Below, piece by piece: positions 18,406 to 28,500 of a stretch of DNA of 64,000 nt. Made by a program: the position numbers and the translations under genes. Numbering within the stretch: position 1 is the first letter of the stretch; each line of letters opens with the position of its first letter. The notes beneath the pieces were generated by a model that saw only the letters and a program-made list of their open reading frames with translations, was not told the DNA's origin and did not search any database. The stretch spans positions 4,834,402-4,898,401 of the forward strand of contig NZ_CP036264.1 in the NCBI RefSeq assembly GCF_008035925.1, in the 5' to 3' direction. This DNA is from Stieleria maiorica (GTDB lineage: Bacteria; Planctomycetota; Planctomycetia; Pirellulales; Pirellulaceae).

Positions 18406-19404
18406 ATGCGTGTTCTCGTTACCGGGCCGGCCGGATTCCTCGGTGCCGAGATCGTCGACCAGTTGCTCGTTCGCGGCGACCAGGTCGTCGGTGTCTCACG
18501 CGGCCGGTACCCCGCGTTGACCGACAAAGGAGTTGAATACCATCGCGGAGACCTTTCCGAGGCCGACGTCAGTGAGCGTCTGATTCGCGACGTCGACGTT
18601 GTCGTCCACACCGCCGCGGTCGCCGGCGTTTGGGGGCCCTACGCGTCGTTTTATCGGATCAACACCCAAGCCACGCTGAACGTGATCGATGCCTGCCGAA
18701 AAAACGGCATCGGCAACCTGGTGTTTACCAGCAGCCCCAGCGTCACGTTTGACGGTGACGACCAGCGGGGGATCGACGAATCGGCGCCCTACCCCCAGCG
18801 TTGGCTGTGCGCGTATCCACAAACCAAGGCGTTCGCCGAGCAAGCGGTGTTACAAGCGCATCGCCCGGGCGAATTGAACACCTGCGCCTTGCGCCCCCAT
18901 TTGATTTGGGGCGCCAACGATCCGCATCTGCTGGCGCGGGTGATCGACCGCGCGGCCGCAGGAAAACTGCAAATCGTCGGCAACGGGACGAACATGGTCG
19001 ACACCGTCCACGTGGTCAACGCAGCCGCTGCGCACTTGGACGCGATCGACGCACTCGGCCGGCGCCCCGAGATCGCCGGCGGACGCGCCTACTTCATCGC
19101 CCAGGATCAGCCGGTGAATTGTTGGGATTGGATCACACAGATCTGTGAACTCGCCTCGGTCCCGCCTCCGAAGCGACACATCCCCTATGCCGTCGCCTAC
19201 GCTGCCGGAGCCCTGCTGGAAACCGCGTATCGCCTGGCCGGAAAAAAGCAGGAGCCCGCGATGACCCGATTCGTGGCGGCCCAATTGGCCAAGGACCACT
19301 ATTTCGATATTTCCGCGGCGAAGGAGCGTCTGGGGTACAAGGTTCGCCTCTCGATGGACCAGGGAATTCAAGAATTACGATCAGCCTGGCAGCAACAATC
19401 GTAG
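18406..19404 (+). CDS. NAD(P)-dependent epimerase/dehydratase, 3-beta-hydroxysteroid dehydrogenase-like
   Basis: The 332-residue extended short-chain dehydrogenase starts at ATG 18406. It has the N-terminal TGPAGFLG nucleotide loop (residues 7-14), FTSSPSVTF before the active site, and the YPQTK catalytic Tyr-x3-Lys at 137-141. The block ALRPHLIWGANDPHLLARVI is characteristic of the 3-beta-HSD branch that includes the olefin/beta-lactone reductase OleD and sterol dehydrogenases, rather than nucleotide-sugar epimerases. It lies 97 bp after the glycosyltransferase pair, so a role on a surface lipid or sugar is possible; the substrate cannot be read. Confidence 0.8.
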   Translation: MRVLVTGPAGFLGAEIVDQLLVRGDQVVGVSRGRYPALTDKGVEYHRGDLSEADVSERLIRDVDVVVHTAAVAGVWGPYASFYRINTQATLNVIDACRKNGIGNLVFTSSPSVTFDGDDQRGIDESAPYPQRWLCAYPQTKAFAEQAVLQAHRPGELNTCALRPHLIWGANDPHLLARVIDRAAAGKLQIVGNGTNMVDTVHVVNAAAAHLDAIDALGRRPEIAGGRAYFIAQDQPVNCWDWITQICELASVPPPKRHIPYAVAYAAGALLETAYRLAGKKQEPAMTRFVAAQLAKDHYFDISAAKERLGYKVRLSMDQGIQELRSAWQQQS

Positions 19405-19548
19405 CCGGCAAGCGGATCGGCAACGCGACACCGCCCTCCCTGCCGTTTCCGCGTTTCACGGCTCCGCCTGGGAACGAGCGGCGGTAGCCGCGACCGCCGT
19501 CGCGTGTTCCAATAGAGGTCCCCTTTCCCCATCACCCCAGGCGATCCC

Positions 19549-20103
19549 ATGTCGACCAGCGACGTTCGAAATATCGATTCGCTTCAGCGGCTCCGCACGG
19601 GGGTCCTGGCCATGGCCGATAGTTGGGAAAAAACGCTGCAGGAGATTCGAATCGCGATTCACCGCGCCGACCAGTACTTCGGTGACGAGGTGCCACGGTA
19701 TTGGCGTCATCAGACCGAACTGGCCGAGCGCGAACTGACCGAGGCGAAAGACAATTTGCAACAGAAAGAAGCGGCCGCCCGGGCCGGTGATCGTGTCAGT
19801 GCGATGGAAGCGCGGAAGCGGGTCGCCGCCGCAAAAACCCGATTGGATCTGTGTCGCGATCGCCAACGCACGGCAAAGTCGCTGGCCATCGAAATCCGCC
19901 ATCAATGCGACGAATTACTCGGTCCACTAGCCGACATGACCGAACACAGCGACAATCGTCTGCCCGCTGCGGCGATCAAGCTGGGCACGCTGTTGGAATG
20001 GCTGCATCGCTATGCCGACGCGGCGCAAATGCCTGCATCGCCCGACGAAGGCCTGTCGGCGTCGCGATCGGAAATGCCGAGCGATCCGCCGCCGATCGAC
20101 TGA
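19549..20103 (+). CDS. Unknown coiled-coil protein
   Basis: This 184-residue soluble protein starts at ATG 19549 (MSTSDVRNIDSLQRLRTG). Residues about 55-125 have long Ala/Glu/Arg/Lys heptad-like helices (AERELTEAKDNLQQKEAAAR), suggesting a coiled coil. No signal peptide or membrane segment is present and no family is recognised. The region upstream (19405-19548) holds GGCTCCGCCTGGGAACGAGC, a word shared with the repeat at 62851-63180. It is followed 48 bp later by another unknown gene on the same strand. Confidence 0.7.
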   Translation: MSTSDVRNIDSLQRLRTGVLAMADSWEKTLQEIRIAIHRADQYFGDEVPRYWRHQTELAERELTEAKDNLQQKEAAARAGDRVSAMEARKRVAAAKTRLDLCRDRQRTAKSLAIEIRHQCDELLGPLADMTEHSDNRLPAAAIKLGTLLEWLHRYADAAQMPASPDEGLSASRSEMPSDPPPID

Positions 20104-20151
20104 CCTGCCCACCGCCCCATTCTCCACCTCACCCCGAATCCCAGCTTGTCG

Positions 20152-21327
20152 ATGTCTGATCCCGTCTGCGAAATCTTTGAAACGCTTCGTCAGTGTGACT
20201 CTTCTCGTTCGGAATTGCTCCAGCAACTCGCCGATTACTATCGCGGAGCAGAACTGCCGATGGAGTTGTTCGAGGCGCGCAAGATGATCGTCCGCGATTC
20301 TCTGGGATTGCCGCTGCTGAGCAGTGAAGATGAACCGCCGCGGTCCGAAGCGATCGAGCGACAATTGGAAACCGGCCTGCTGGAGGCCTGCCGCGAATCC
20401 GGTGAAATGCTGATCCGGGCCGGACGCGTGTTCGAAGGCTGGACGTACCTGCGGCCGACCGGTGACAACGAATTGATCCGAGACCTGATCGCGGAGGTCG
20501 AAATCACCGAGGACAACTATGACGAAATGCAGCGTGTCTTGCTGCACGAAGGCGTCGATGTGGGGCGGGGATTCCAGGCCGTGCTGGACCATCAAGGCAC
20601 CTGCAACAGCATCACGCTGTTCGACCAGGCGATCGCCCAACGCAGCAAGACGGACCGCCGCGCCGCTGGCGAGCGGCTGCTGGAGTACTTTTACAACGAA
20701 TTGACCACGTTGGTCCGCGCCGACATCGAAGCCCGCGATGCCGCCCCCGGCGACGACGAATCGTTGTACGACATGCTGGCCAGCCGCCCCTGGGTGATGA
20801 AGGACGGCGGCTATCACCTGGACACGACCCACTTGTCGTCGACCGTGCGGATCGCATCCACGTTGACCGATCCGAAACAGCTGCGCAAGGCCTGGGAACT
20901 GACTCAATACGGACGCCAGTTGCACCACCAGTTTCAATACCCAGGCGAAGAACCGTTCGTGGATTTCTACCCCGCCTACGCCGCGTTCTATTCGATCTTG
21001 CTGGGAGAAAACGTCGATGCAGGGTTAAGACTGTTCGAGCGGAAAGCGATCAACGTCGACACGCAAGAACACGGCACCGGTGCGATCGAAACCTACATCG
21101 ACCTGCTCGATCGCGTCGGACGGCCGCTGCAAGCGATCGAGTTTGCGATCGCTCACGTGCCCGACGATGTGCCATCGCAAACGATCGTGCCGCTGCTGAT
21201 CGAGATCGCCGGACGTGCCGCCCGGTCCGGCGATGTGTCCGCCTATGAGAAGATCATGGACTTTTGTGCCGACAAACAGGACGCACTCGGTTTCGCGGTC
21301 GCCAAGCACGCCGCGATGGAAACGTAG
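20152..21327 (+). CDS. Unknown soluble helical protein
   Basis: ATG 20152 (MSDPVCEIFETLRQCDSSRS) gives 391 residues; a TTG two codons upstream is less likely. The protein is acidic, with helices throughout and no signal peptide or membrane segment. Pieces such as YPAYAAFYSILLGENVDAGL and TYIDLLDRVGRPLQAIEFAI look like helical-hairpin (TPR-like) repeats in the C-terminal 150 residues. No catalytic motif is recognised. It probably shares a transcript with the coiled-coil gene 48 bp upstream. Only 26 bp separate its stop from the convergent small membrane-protein gene. Confidence 0.7.
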   Translation: MSDPVCEIFETLRQCDSSRSELLQQLADYYRGAELPMELFEARKMIVRDSLGLPLLSSEDEPPRSEAIERQLETGLLEACRESGEMLIRAGRVFEGWTYLRPTGDNELIRDLIAEVEITEDNYDEMQRVLLHEGVDVGRGFQAVLDHQGTCNSITLFDQAIAQRSKTDRRAAGERLLEYFYNELTTLVRADIEARDAAPGDDESLYDMLASRPWVMKDGGYHLDTTHLSSTVRIASTLTDPKQLRKAWELTQYGRQLHHQFQYPGEEPFVDFYPAYAAFYSILLGENVDAGLRLFERKAINVDTQEHGTGAIETYIDLLDRVGRPLQAIEFAIAHVPDDVPSQTIVPLLIEIAGRAARSGDVSAYEKIMDFCADKQDALGFAVAKHAAMET

Positions 21328-21353
21328 CGATCCTTGGTCGCGTTCCTCTCGGT

Positions 21354-21710
21354 TCAACTGAACCACTGTGCGACGCCCAGCATGACGAAGAACGCACCGA
21401 ACACCCCGACCATGATCGCAAACTTGGCGATCACGAAGGGGAACAACGCGACCGCGACCAACACGATCAACGCCCCTGTCAGCGAGATGCCGATTCCCTT
21501 GATGCGTCGCCTCCTGCCGTGAGCCCGCAAGGCGGCATCGGCCAGTTCATCGGCATCGACATCACCCAATCCGATCGCTCGCAGTTTGGCCAGGATCGCT
21601 CCCTTGGCCGCACCACCACGCGCGGTTTGTCGTGCCAGCTGACGTCCCCTGGCACGCAGCCCAGGATCGGCCGCATTTCGCCGTGGTGGAAAAGGGTTGG
21701 TCGCTGCCAT
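21354..21710 (-). CDS. Small membrane protein of unknown function
   Basis: ATG 21710 (MAATNPFPPRRNAADPGLRA) gives 118 residues; an in-frame ATG at 21764 would add 18. The first 75 residues are basic and Ala/Arg/Gly-rich (RARGRQLARQTARGGAAKG) and the C-terminus has a long hydrophobic region, ISLTGALIVLVAVALFPFVI and AIMVGVFGAFFVMLGVAQW, probably two membrane helices. No family is recognised. It is convergent with the preceding gene and divergent from the flippase gene. Confidence 0.6.
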   Translation of the reverse strand: MAATNPFPPRRNAADPGLRARGRQLARQTARGGAAKGAILAKLRAIGLGDVDADELADAALRAHGRRRRIKGIGISLTGALIVLVAVALFPFVIAKFAIMVGVFGAFFVMLGVAQWFS

Positions 21711-21886
21711 TTTGAAAAGCAATCGATAGGTTTTGGCGACGGATGACGATGCGTTCTTATGCAAACCGGGTTTGGCTACTAAACTCTACACGCTCCTGCG
21801 GAAACAGACAAAACCCCAATGACAAGCCAGCCGAAACCGTCATCCATGAGCCAGCATCGCCCAACGCCTGTCGTTGACGTACTCCG

Positions 21887-23200
21887 ATGAAGGCGGCTGA
21901 ACTCTCCCAACGCCTGCGGGGTGCGGCGCGCGGGGACACGATGTTGTCGTTGCTGGATCAAGTCATCGTCAGCGGCACCCGGTTTGCCACCACGGTGATG
22001 GTCGGGCGATTCGGCTCCGAGTCCGAACTGGGGTACTATTCTCTGGCATTCAGTGTGTTCGTGCTGCTGGTCGGGTTTCAAGAGTCGTTGATTTCGATTC
22101 CCTACACGGTGTTTGTCAAACGCCTCTCGCCCGACGACCAATGCAAGTACGGGGCCAGTTCCCTCGGCCAGGCGATCGGGCTGAACCTGATCGCCATGCT
22201 GGTCTTGCTGATCGCGTGCGTGCTACTCCAGGTGACAAGCGGGGCGACGGGCATGATCGGATTGTTGTGGCTGTTGGTCGCCTTGCTGCCGTTCTTGATG
22301 TTGCGTGAGTTTGCCCGACGGATGGCGTTTGCGCAGCTTCATGTCCCGACCGCGATGGCGTTGGATCTGGCCGTCAGCGTGCTGCAATTGGGCGGACTTG
22401 CGGCCCTGGCACTGGCCGACCAAATGACCGCCGGTGCGGCCTTTCTGGTTTCGGGAATCGCCGCGGGGCTTGCCGGTCTGATCTGGTTGATCCTGGTTCG
22501 GTCCGGATTTGATTGGGACCGGGCCCGGTTCCGATCGGATTGGATCCGAAACGTTCGGTTCGGCAAGTGGGTCACCGGTGCGCAAATGACATCGGTCTTG
22601 CAAACCTACTTTGCCCACTGGTTGCTGGCGGCGGTCATCGACGAGCGAGCGACCGGCATCTATGCGGCGTGCATGACGGTCGTGATGCTGTCCAACCCGT
22701 TTATCCTGGGCATGAGCAACGTGCTGTCCCCCAAGGCTGCACATGCGTTCGCTGCCGGCGGAGCGGCCGCGGCGGCCAGTTTGGTTTGGCGTTTCACCGC
22801 CGTCATGTTGTCGATCTTGTCCGTGTTCGCCGTGCTGGTCGGCGTCTTTGGGAACGCGATTGTCGTCTGGATATTTGACCAGCAGTACGGCGGTCATGGA
22901 ATCGCGATCCTGGTTTTGGCCTCCGGAACGATTGCGTTGGGAGCGGGATACTCGTTGGCCAGCGGGTTGCGCGCGATCAATCGCCCCGCGGCGAACTTTT
23001 GGGCCGGAATCTGGGGTTTGGCCGTGACCGTGGTGATCTCATCTGCCTTGGTCCATCGGGCCAGCATCCTGGGAACTTCCCTCGGTCTCGTCGGCGGTTT
23101 CTATGTCACAGCGGTCTACCGTTTGGTTGCGTTTCGCGCGGCGATCGCTGAAATGTGTCGCGGCGAAGATCCGGAAGGGGCATCGGCATCAAGCACGTGA
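21887..23200 (+). CDS. Polysaccharide flippase, Wzx/MOP superfamily
   Basis: The 437-residue protein has about 12 hydrophobic segments and starts MKAAELSQRLRGAARGDTML. The N-terminal run LLDQVIVSGTRFATTVMVGR then FGSESELGYYSLAFSVFVLL is the typical first helix pair of Wzx-like lipid-linked oligosaccharide flippases. Such proteins move undecaprenyl-linked glycans across the inner membrane. A GT2 gene follows 364 bp downstream and further glycosyltransferases lie 4-6 kb upstream, consistent with a loosely clustered surface-glycan pathway. A Wzy polymerase is not seen here. Confidence 0.82.
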   Translation: MKAAELSQRLRGAARGDTMLSLLDQVIVSGTRFATTVMVGRFGSESELGYYSLAFSVFVLLVGFQESLISIPYTVFVKRLSPDDQCKYGASSLGQAIGLNLIAMLVLLIACVLLQVTSGATGMIGLLWLLVALLPFLMLREFARRMAFAQLHVPTAMALDLAVSVLQLGGLAALALADQMTAGAAFLVSGIAAGLAGLIWLILVRSGFDWDRARFRSDWIRNVRFGKWVTGAQMTSVLQTYFAHWLLAAVIDERATGIYAACMTVVMLSNPFILGMSNVLSPKAAHAFAAGGAAAAASLVWRFTAVMLSILSVFAVLVGVFGNAIVVWIFDQQYGGHGIAILVLASGTIALGAGYSLASGLRAINRPAANFWAGIWGLAVTVVISSALVHRASILGTSLGLVGGFYVTAVYRLVAFRAAIAEMCRGEDPEGASASST

Positions 23201-23564
23201 AGACACCCTCCCTTTTGGAGGTAGTGCGGTTTACAAGTCTTTGATTCTGAGGGGCTTTTTCGGTTCCTCCAGACCTCCTGCCCGAATGCACCACCTCAAA
23301 GCAAGCCTCCTGCCAAAGGCAGTGAAACGCGTAATCGCCTTGTATCTCCGAAGTTTAAAACCGCACGACCTCTGCCAGGGAGAGTCGCGTCTGAATCGAA
23401 CGCCGGCGGCGGTCGTCTCGAAGCCCATGTGACGGTTGTGCGGCCTTTGTGGATTCGTGCGCCGCACCGCGATTTAGATGACGAAGACGCGCAGCTGGAA
23501 GCGCCGGCTGTCTTGATCTATCCTTGCCCCATCCCGAAATCCCGATACTCAGGAAAACCAGGTC
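23201..23564. other. Intergenic region without a recognised gene
   Basis: These 364 bp between the flippase and the GT2 show no convincing reading frame or known RNA. The sequence is less GC-rich around 23230-23260 (TTTACAAGTCTTTGATTCTG) than the genes beside it. It may be a leader or a decayed gene; nothing specific can be supported. Confidence 0.3.
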
Positions 23565-24500
23565 TTGTCCGTGGATCCATCCCCCAATGTCTCCGTCCTG
23601 ATGACCGTCTACAACGGCATGCCGTATCTGGCAGAGGCGGTCGAGTCGATCCGCGCGCAGACCTACCCGCGATGGAAAATGATCATCGTGGACGATGGTT
23701 CGACCGACGATTCGGGCGACTACCTCGATTCGCTTGACGACGACCGCATCACGGTCATTCACCAGCAGAATGCTGGCACCGCAGTTGCTTCCAACCACGG
23801 GCTAAAACTGTGTGACACGGAGTTCTTGGCGCGGATGGACAGTGATGACATCTGTGACCCGACACGATTGGAAAAGCAAGTCGCGTTCCTGCAGGCTCAC
23901 CCCCGCGTCGGCTTGGTCGGATCACAAATCGTCCCCCGCGGCGAGCTGCGATCCGGGCGTGTGATCCCGTTGGCGACGGATCATGAATCGATCTACAGCC
24001 AACTTCGCAAGGGGCAACACGCCATGTGCCACCCCACCATCTTGATGCGCACCGAGTTGCTCAAGGGCATCGGTGGTTATTGGAAACAACACGGCATGTT
24101 CGATGCCTGGGACATGTTTCTGCGGATGGGCGAAGTCGGCGAATTGGCCAACCTTCCCGAACCGCTGCTGGAGTACCGCATCCACACCGGAAGCATCAAC
24201 GGAAAACACATGCGAAAACTGCAAGCGAGTATCGAATTCGCTTGCGAACTGGCCCGCCGGCGCGAAGAAAATCTGCCCGAGATCAGCTACGAAGCGTATT
24301 TCTCACAACGCGACCGAGCCGGAGTGCTCACTCGGCTGACCAAGCAGTTGAACGTCTACGCGCTGCTGCAATACCGGCTCGCATCGATCGATCTGCTGGG
24401 CGGCCGTCAACTGCGAGGTTACGCGCGGTTGGCGTGGTCCGCAGCTTGCTCGCCCGGACGTCTGGTCAATCGCCTGCTCCGGCAACTCAAGCTGGCTTGA
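23565..24500 (+). CDS. Family 2 glycosyltransferase
   Basis: About 311 residues if the TTG at 23565 is used; GTG 23571 (VDPSPNVSVLMTVYNGMPYL) is an equally good start two codons later. The GT-A fold marks are VSVLMTVYNGMPYLAEAVES, MIIVDDGSTDDSGDYL and the metal-binding MDSDDICDPTRL (about 90-101). A later WDMFLRMGEVGELANLPEPL matches the acceptor-side block of GT2 enzymes that add sugars to lipid-linked glycans. No membrane segment is clear, so it is probably a peripheral inner-membrane enzyme. It lies downstream of the flippase and converges with the cold-shock/DUF1294 gene. Confidence 0.88.
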   Translation: MSVDPSPNVSVLMTVYNGMPYLAEAVESIRAQTYPRWKMIIVDDGSTDDSGDYLDSLDDDRITVIHQQNAGTAVASNHGLKLCDTEFLARMDSDDICDPTRLEKQVAFLQAHPRVGLVGSQIVPRGELRSGRVIPLATDHESIYSQLRKGQHAMCHPTILMRTELLKGIGGYWKQHGMFDAWDMFLRMGEVGELANLPEPLLEYRIHTGSINGKHMRKLQASIEFACELARRREENLPEISYEAYFSQRDRAGVLTRLTKQLNVYALLQYRLASIDLLGGRQLRGYARLAWSAACSPGRLVNRLLRQLKLA

Positions 24501-24580
24501 TCGGATGCCGGTGGAAGACAGATTGGACCCGGGCGTGAGGCAAGACGATGGAGCGGGATGATCCGGGAGGGGAGGATGGA

Positions 24581-24790
24581 GGCAGAATGATACGGGGCAG
24601 AATGATGGGGATTGTGTTGTGAGGTGAAGTGGCCCGCAGAGGGCGTCGTCGCGGATGGTATCCGTTGTCGACCTGGGTGTCAGGGGCGCCGTGACGGTGT
24701 GCGACGACGCGATTGTGGGCCGCTCGCTCACGCTTCCCGCTGGCATGTTGCCCTCATCATTCTGCCCCGTAACATTCTGCCTTCCCATCC
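24581..24790. repeat. Facing arms of the CATCATTCTGCC repeat
   Basis: GGCAGAATGATACGGGGCAG then AATGATGGGG (24581-24610) is the near-exact reverse complement of CCTCATCATTCTGCCCCGTA then ACATTCTGCC (24752-24782). The arms are about 140 bp apart. The same doublet occurs once after sdhB (6889-6918). It fills the gap between the convergent GT2 and cold-shock genes. Confidence 0.7.
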
Positions 24791-24799
24791 TTCGCTTTT

Positions 24800-25399
24800 C
24801 TACAACCGTGACCAAGCCATCATCGCCCCGACCAGCAGGGCGCCGTTGAGCAGCACGGTTAATCCGAAGACGATTCGAAAGGACTGTTTCCGCGTTTTGT
24901 GGCGAAGCTTTTCTTGGGCGATCACGGCCCCCGGCCAGCCACCGATCAAGGCCATCAGGTGCAGCGTGTTTTCTTTCGTCCGCCACCTGCCGCTTCGTGC
25001 GGCCGACTTGTCAAACGCATACGCAACGAAGGTGGCCAGACTTGCGAGCAGATAAACCCAGAGGACCAACTGGGGCAATTGATTCGTCAACACCAACAGG
25101 CCGACGAAGACGAGGAACATCCATGCAACGATGACTGGCACCGCCGTCTTGGCACGGCGGCGCGGTGGATCGGCTGATTCAATGGCCAATTGAGCCTCGG
25201 CCGCACGAGGCCGGCCCTGGTCATCCCGCGATAACCTGTACGTCACTGGCATCCCCTGCTCCGGACGAATCCTGCGATCGCGGAATGCTCTGATGTGGAC
25301 GAACACGTCGGGTTCGTCATCCCCGGTCGCAATGAATCCGTAACCTTTGTCATCGTTCCAAGTGATGATCGTACCGTTCCTATCCGGTCTCAGTCGCAC
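24800..25399 (-). CDS. Cold-shock domain fused to DUF1294 membrane domain
   Basis: The 199-residue protein starts at GTG 25399 (MRLRPDRNGTIITWNDDKGY). Residues 1-70 form a cold-shock domain with GYGFIATGDDEPDVFVHIRA, the RNP-type nucleic-acid-binding strands. Residues 88-199 contain hydrophobic segments and the DUF1294 signature YAFDKSAARSGRWRTKENTL followed by LIGGWPGAVIAQEKLRHKT. This CSD-DUF1294 fusion is a known architecture in many proteobacteria and others; its role is unestablished, possibly linking RNA binding to the membrane. It lies 162 bp downstream of the large unknown gene on the same strand. Confidence 0.88.
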   Translation of the reverse strand: MRLRPDRNGTIITWNDDKGYGFIATGDDEPDVFVHIRAFRDRRIRPEQGMPVTYRLSRDDQGRPRAAEAQLAIESADPPRRRAKTAVPVIVAWMFLVFVGLLVLTNQLPQLVLWVYLLASLATFVAYAFDKSAARSGRWRTKENTLHLMALIGGWPGAVIAQEKLRHKTRKQSFRIVFGLTVLLNGALLVGAMMAWSRL

Positions 25400-25561
25400 T
25401 CGTTGTCTACCTTAGCTTTGTATCCGATTGGGGTGGACCGTCGCCGTCCTCTCCGAGATCGGCGCGGGGCAACGCTTCGTGTTTCCGCTCCGCCGAGTTC
25501 GGAGAACACGGCGACCCGCCGAACGCATCATCAAGTACGCAAATGGAGTTGCGGTAGACCA

Positions 25562-28500
25562 CTATCGGATGCCAACCGGTCGGCCGGCGACGCGTTGGTT
25601 TTCAGTCGTCTTTCCGATCGACACGCCGATCCATCCGTCACGCAGTTCGAATTGCGTGATCCCGCTTTGCGGCGGTAATCGCTGGGCCAATAACTCCGGC
25701 GACGTCAACGGCAAGGGACGTGTCGGCGAGAGGACCTTGTTAAAGATCGCCCGCACGGGGAACCGCTGCCGCATCGACATCCCGGGCCCGCTGATGCTCA
25801 GGTGCCCGTCACGAACCAGCGACGCGTTCAATCCGTCGACTTGCGCCGTGTAGGCGGCTCGCACGATGAAGTTTCTCAGCCGCAACCGATCGCGTTGCAA
25901 GCGGATAATCCGCATCGTGATCCAGACCTTTCCGTCTTCGATTTCCACCGTGATCGGTCGATGCTTGGCGAATTGAATCAGCGTGTCCTCGGGCAAGTCT
26001 TCCGGCAACGGACGATCTTGAGCGCCCAGAACCTCGAAACACTGCGTCAACACCTGATCGATCGGCAACGCTTCATCCTGGGGAACCAGTTGCTCCAACG
26101 TGTTGTTCAATGCCGACTGGTGCATTTGAACGCTGAACAGGTTATCGCGAAGTGCTCGCGGCCGCGGCGTCATGGCGGCCAATTGGAAATCCCCCGCCAT
26201 CCGATAACGTGCGATCAAACGGGACTCGGTGGAACTCATGTCGATCACTCGGGGGCGCAGTTGGAGTCGGGTCAACGGTCCCAGCACGGTGTCGCTGAAT
26301 CGTGCGGTCGCTTCATCCACCTTTTCCGTCACCGTGCGATCAATCTCGTCACCGATCTGTGTACGGATCCGATTGCGTCCGATCCGGTCTGCCAACGACG
26401 CCTTCTCGAAGTATTGACTTTCGGCGATGTTCTGGACCAGCGTTCCCAACATCGGCCACGAATCATAGGTCGTGTTGATCCCACGCAGCCGCGATCGACC
26501 ACCGACGTTGACCGACGGATCGCCCAAGTGGATGTCATCCGGCTTGATCGAAATCGGAGTGGCGGCCGCGTATGGATTCACACTCGTCGTCTTCACCGCC
26601 GCCGGTCCGCTGCGTCCGACACTCCGTGTGGACACGTCACCGATGGTTTCCAGACTCAGTTCCCATGTGGACGGGGACGGGATCAGGCGCAACCGCAAAT
26701 CGGTGCTGACGCGGCTGACGCCGGTGACTCGGCTGCCCAGCATCGTCGTCCGCAGAGGAACGTTGCGGGTCGGCAACTCGGGCATCAAGCCACGCAACAG
26801 TTCCTCGCTGAGCGAAAATCGCACGTTCGCGTTTCGGTAGTGCGTGTCCAGGTGATCGGCCAACTGCTGGGCCTGGGGATGATCGGCGTGTCCGAGGGCT
26901 TGCATCGATTGCGCGATCTCCGCGGTCACCAAATCGATCGCGTTGGATTCCGCTCGTTCGATCTGATGCAGCAAGGCCGAGTAATCGATGGCACCACTGG
27001 CCCAGGGTTTGACCGCGGCGGCAAGCTCGGAAACCGCGGGGTCGGCGAGAAACCGTTGATGAATCGGCGCCAGGTTGGGCCATGTCAAACGGGCCAGGAA
27101 CTGTTGCGCGATTTCACGCCGCGCGTTGTCGTCTCCGGATTCAAACGCGTCACGCAGCCGATCGATCAACAGGAACGTCACCCAGCCCTTGACATCCCCG
27201 GTCACCACCAGATGACGCTCCAGTTGGTCGATCGCGGCTGCGACCGACAACACGTCGTCCCCGACGTGATGCACCGCCGGAAAATCGCCGGAGTTGATTT
27301 TGAACACCGGTTCCCAAATCGCCAAACGTCGCTCGATCGAGTACGCGGCTTGCAGCCATGCCACACGTCGGCTGCGCGATCGCAAAGATTCGGCTCGAAC
27401 CGAGGCAAAGCTTTGGGCCTGATGCAATTCGTCCAGCAGCGGTTGGACGTTGCGATCGCCCAGACGATTGGCTTGGTGCAGCCGATCCAGTAGATCGCGA
27501 ACGGTGCGCGACCAAGCCAAGATCTCCTCGGTGCCCGTGTCAGGTGTCCCTGTCACGGTGAAATCCCCGGCGAAATCATCCGCGGGCAAATCGGTTCGCA
27601 CGGCGATCGATTCAAGAATGTCCAACTGTTCGATCAACCGATTGGGCACCGGCCAAGTCGCCGAGCGAGGCTGGGTCAGGGGGCGCGAAGACCCCGGTTC
27701 GTCTGTTGCGTCCGAATCGGCCTTCCGAGTGATCTCGGCGACCTCAGGCGTCTGGCCTTCTTTGGGCGAGGGTTCCGATGCGGCCGACGATTGAGCCGGC
27801 TCCATCAATTTTGGCTCGGCATCCAATACGTCGCGGTTGGCTCGGCCCGGTGTCGGTTCGGTTGATCCCAAGTCGGGCGACAAATCTGCCACCATCGCGG
27901 CCGGGGCTTCGAACACCGATGGCAACGCCACATCGCTGGTAGGGCGTTCGGCCAACCGAGGCGACGGGGCGTCCAGACGCGCCGGCGGCTCGGCCTGGGT
28001 CAGCGGTCGGTCATCGGCAAAGAAGACGTCTGGATCGATCCGAATCACCATTTCGTTCCGCGATGAAACATCGGTTCCATCGAGTTGGACCGACACGCCG
28101 CTGTCGGTCGGCGGGGTCAGTTCCAGCACCGGCAGATCCCCGACCGAAACCGCTTCGTCGACGCCCGCATATCTGGCGTCAAAACCGAAGAGATCGCTGT
28201 GGGCATCCAACGAGGGAGCGGGTACACCCGCGATCGCCGGCTGCTGCAACTCGAACGACGCATCCGTCCAGGACTCGATGTGCGACAGTTCGGCCCACGC
28301 ATCGGCCGGTACCCGAACGGTGGAGCGATCCGCCGTCGCCGCCACCGACGATTGGCTCACCGACGATGAACGCGCTGCCAGTTCACGCGACGATACTCCG
28401 GCGTGGGTGACGCTGGTGGGCGAGACAATCGGCAATCCGGAACGTGCCGGTGTCCGCTCGGCCAAGCCCGCGGTTTTCCACAGCGCCACGGCACCGGAGA

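Noticed and set aside
23201-23564. Structured RNA or decayed gene before the GT2
   Set aside because: No recognisable RNA motif or interrupted protein homology could be read.
25802-27493. 563-codon plus-strand open frame opposite the large unknown gene
   Set aside because: Composition is rich in Arg, Gln and His typical of antisense frames; the minus-strand frame is longer and has a signal-type N-terminus.
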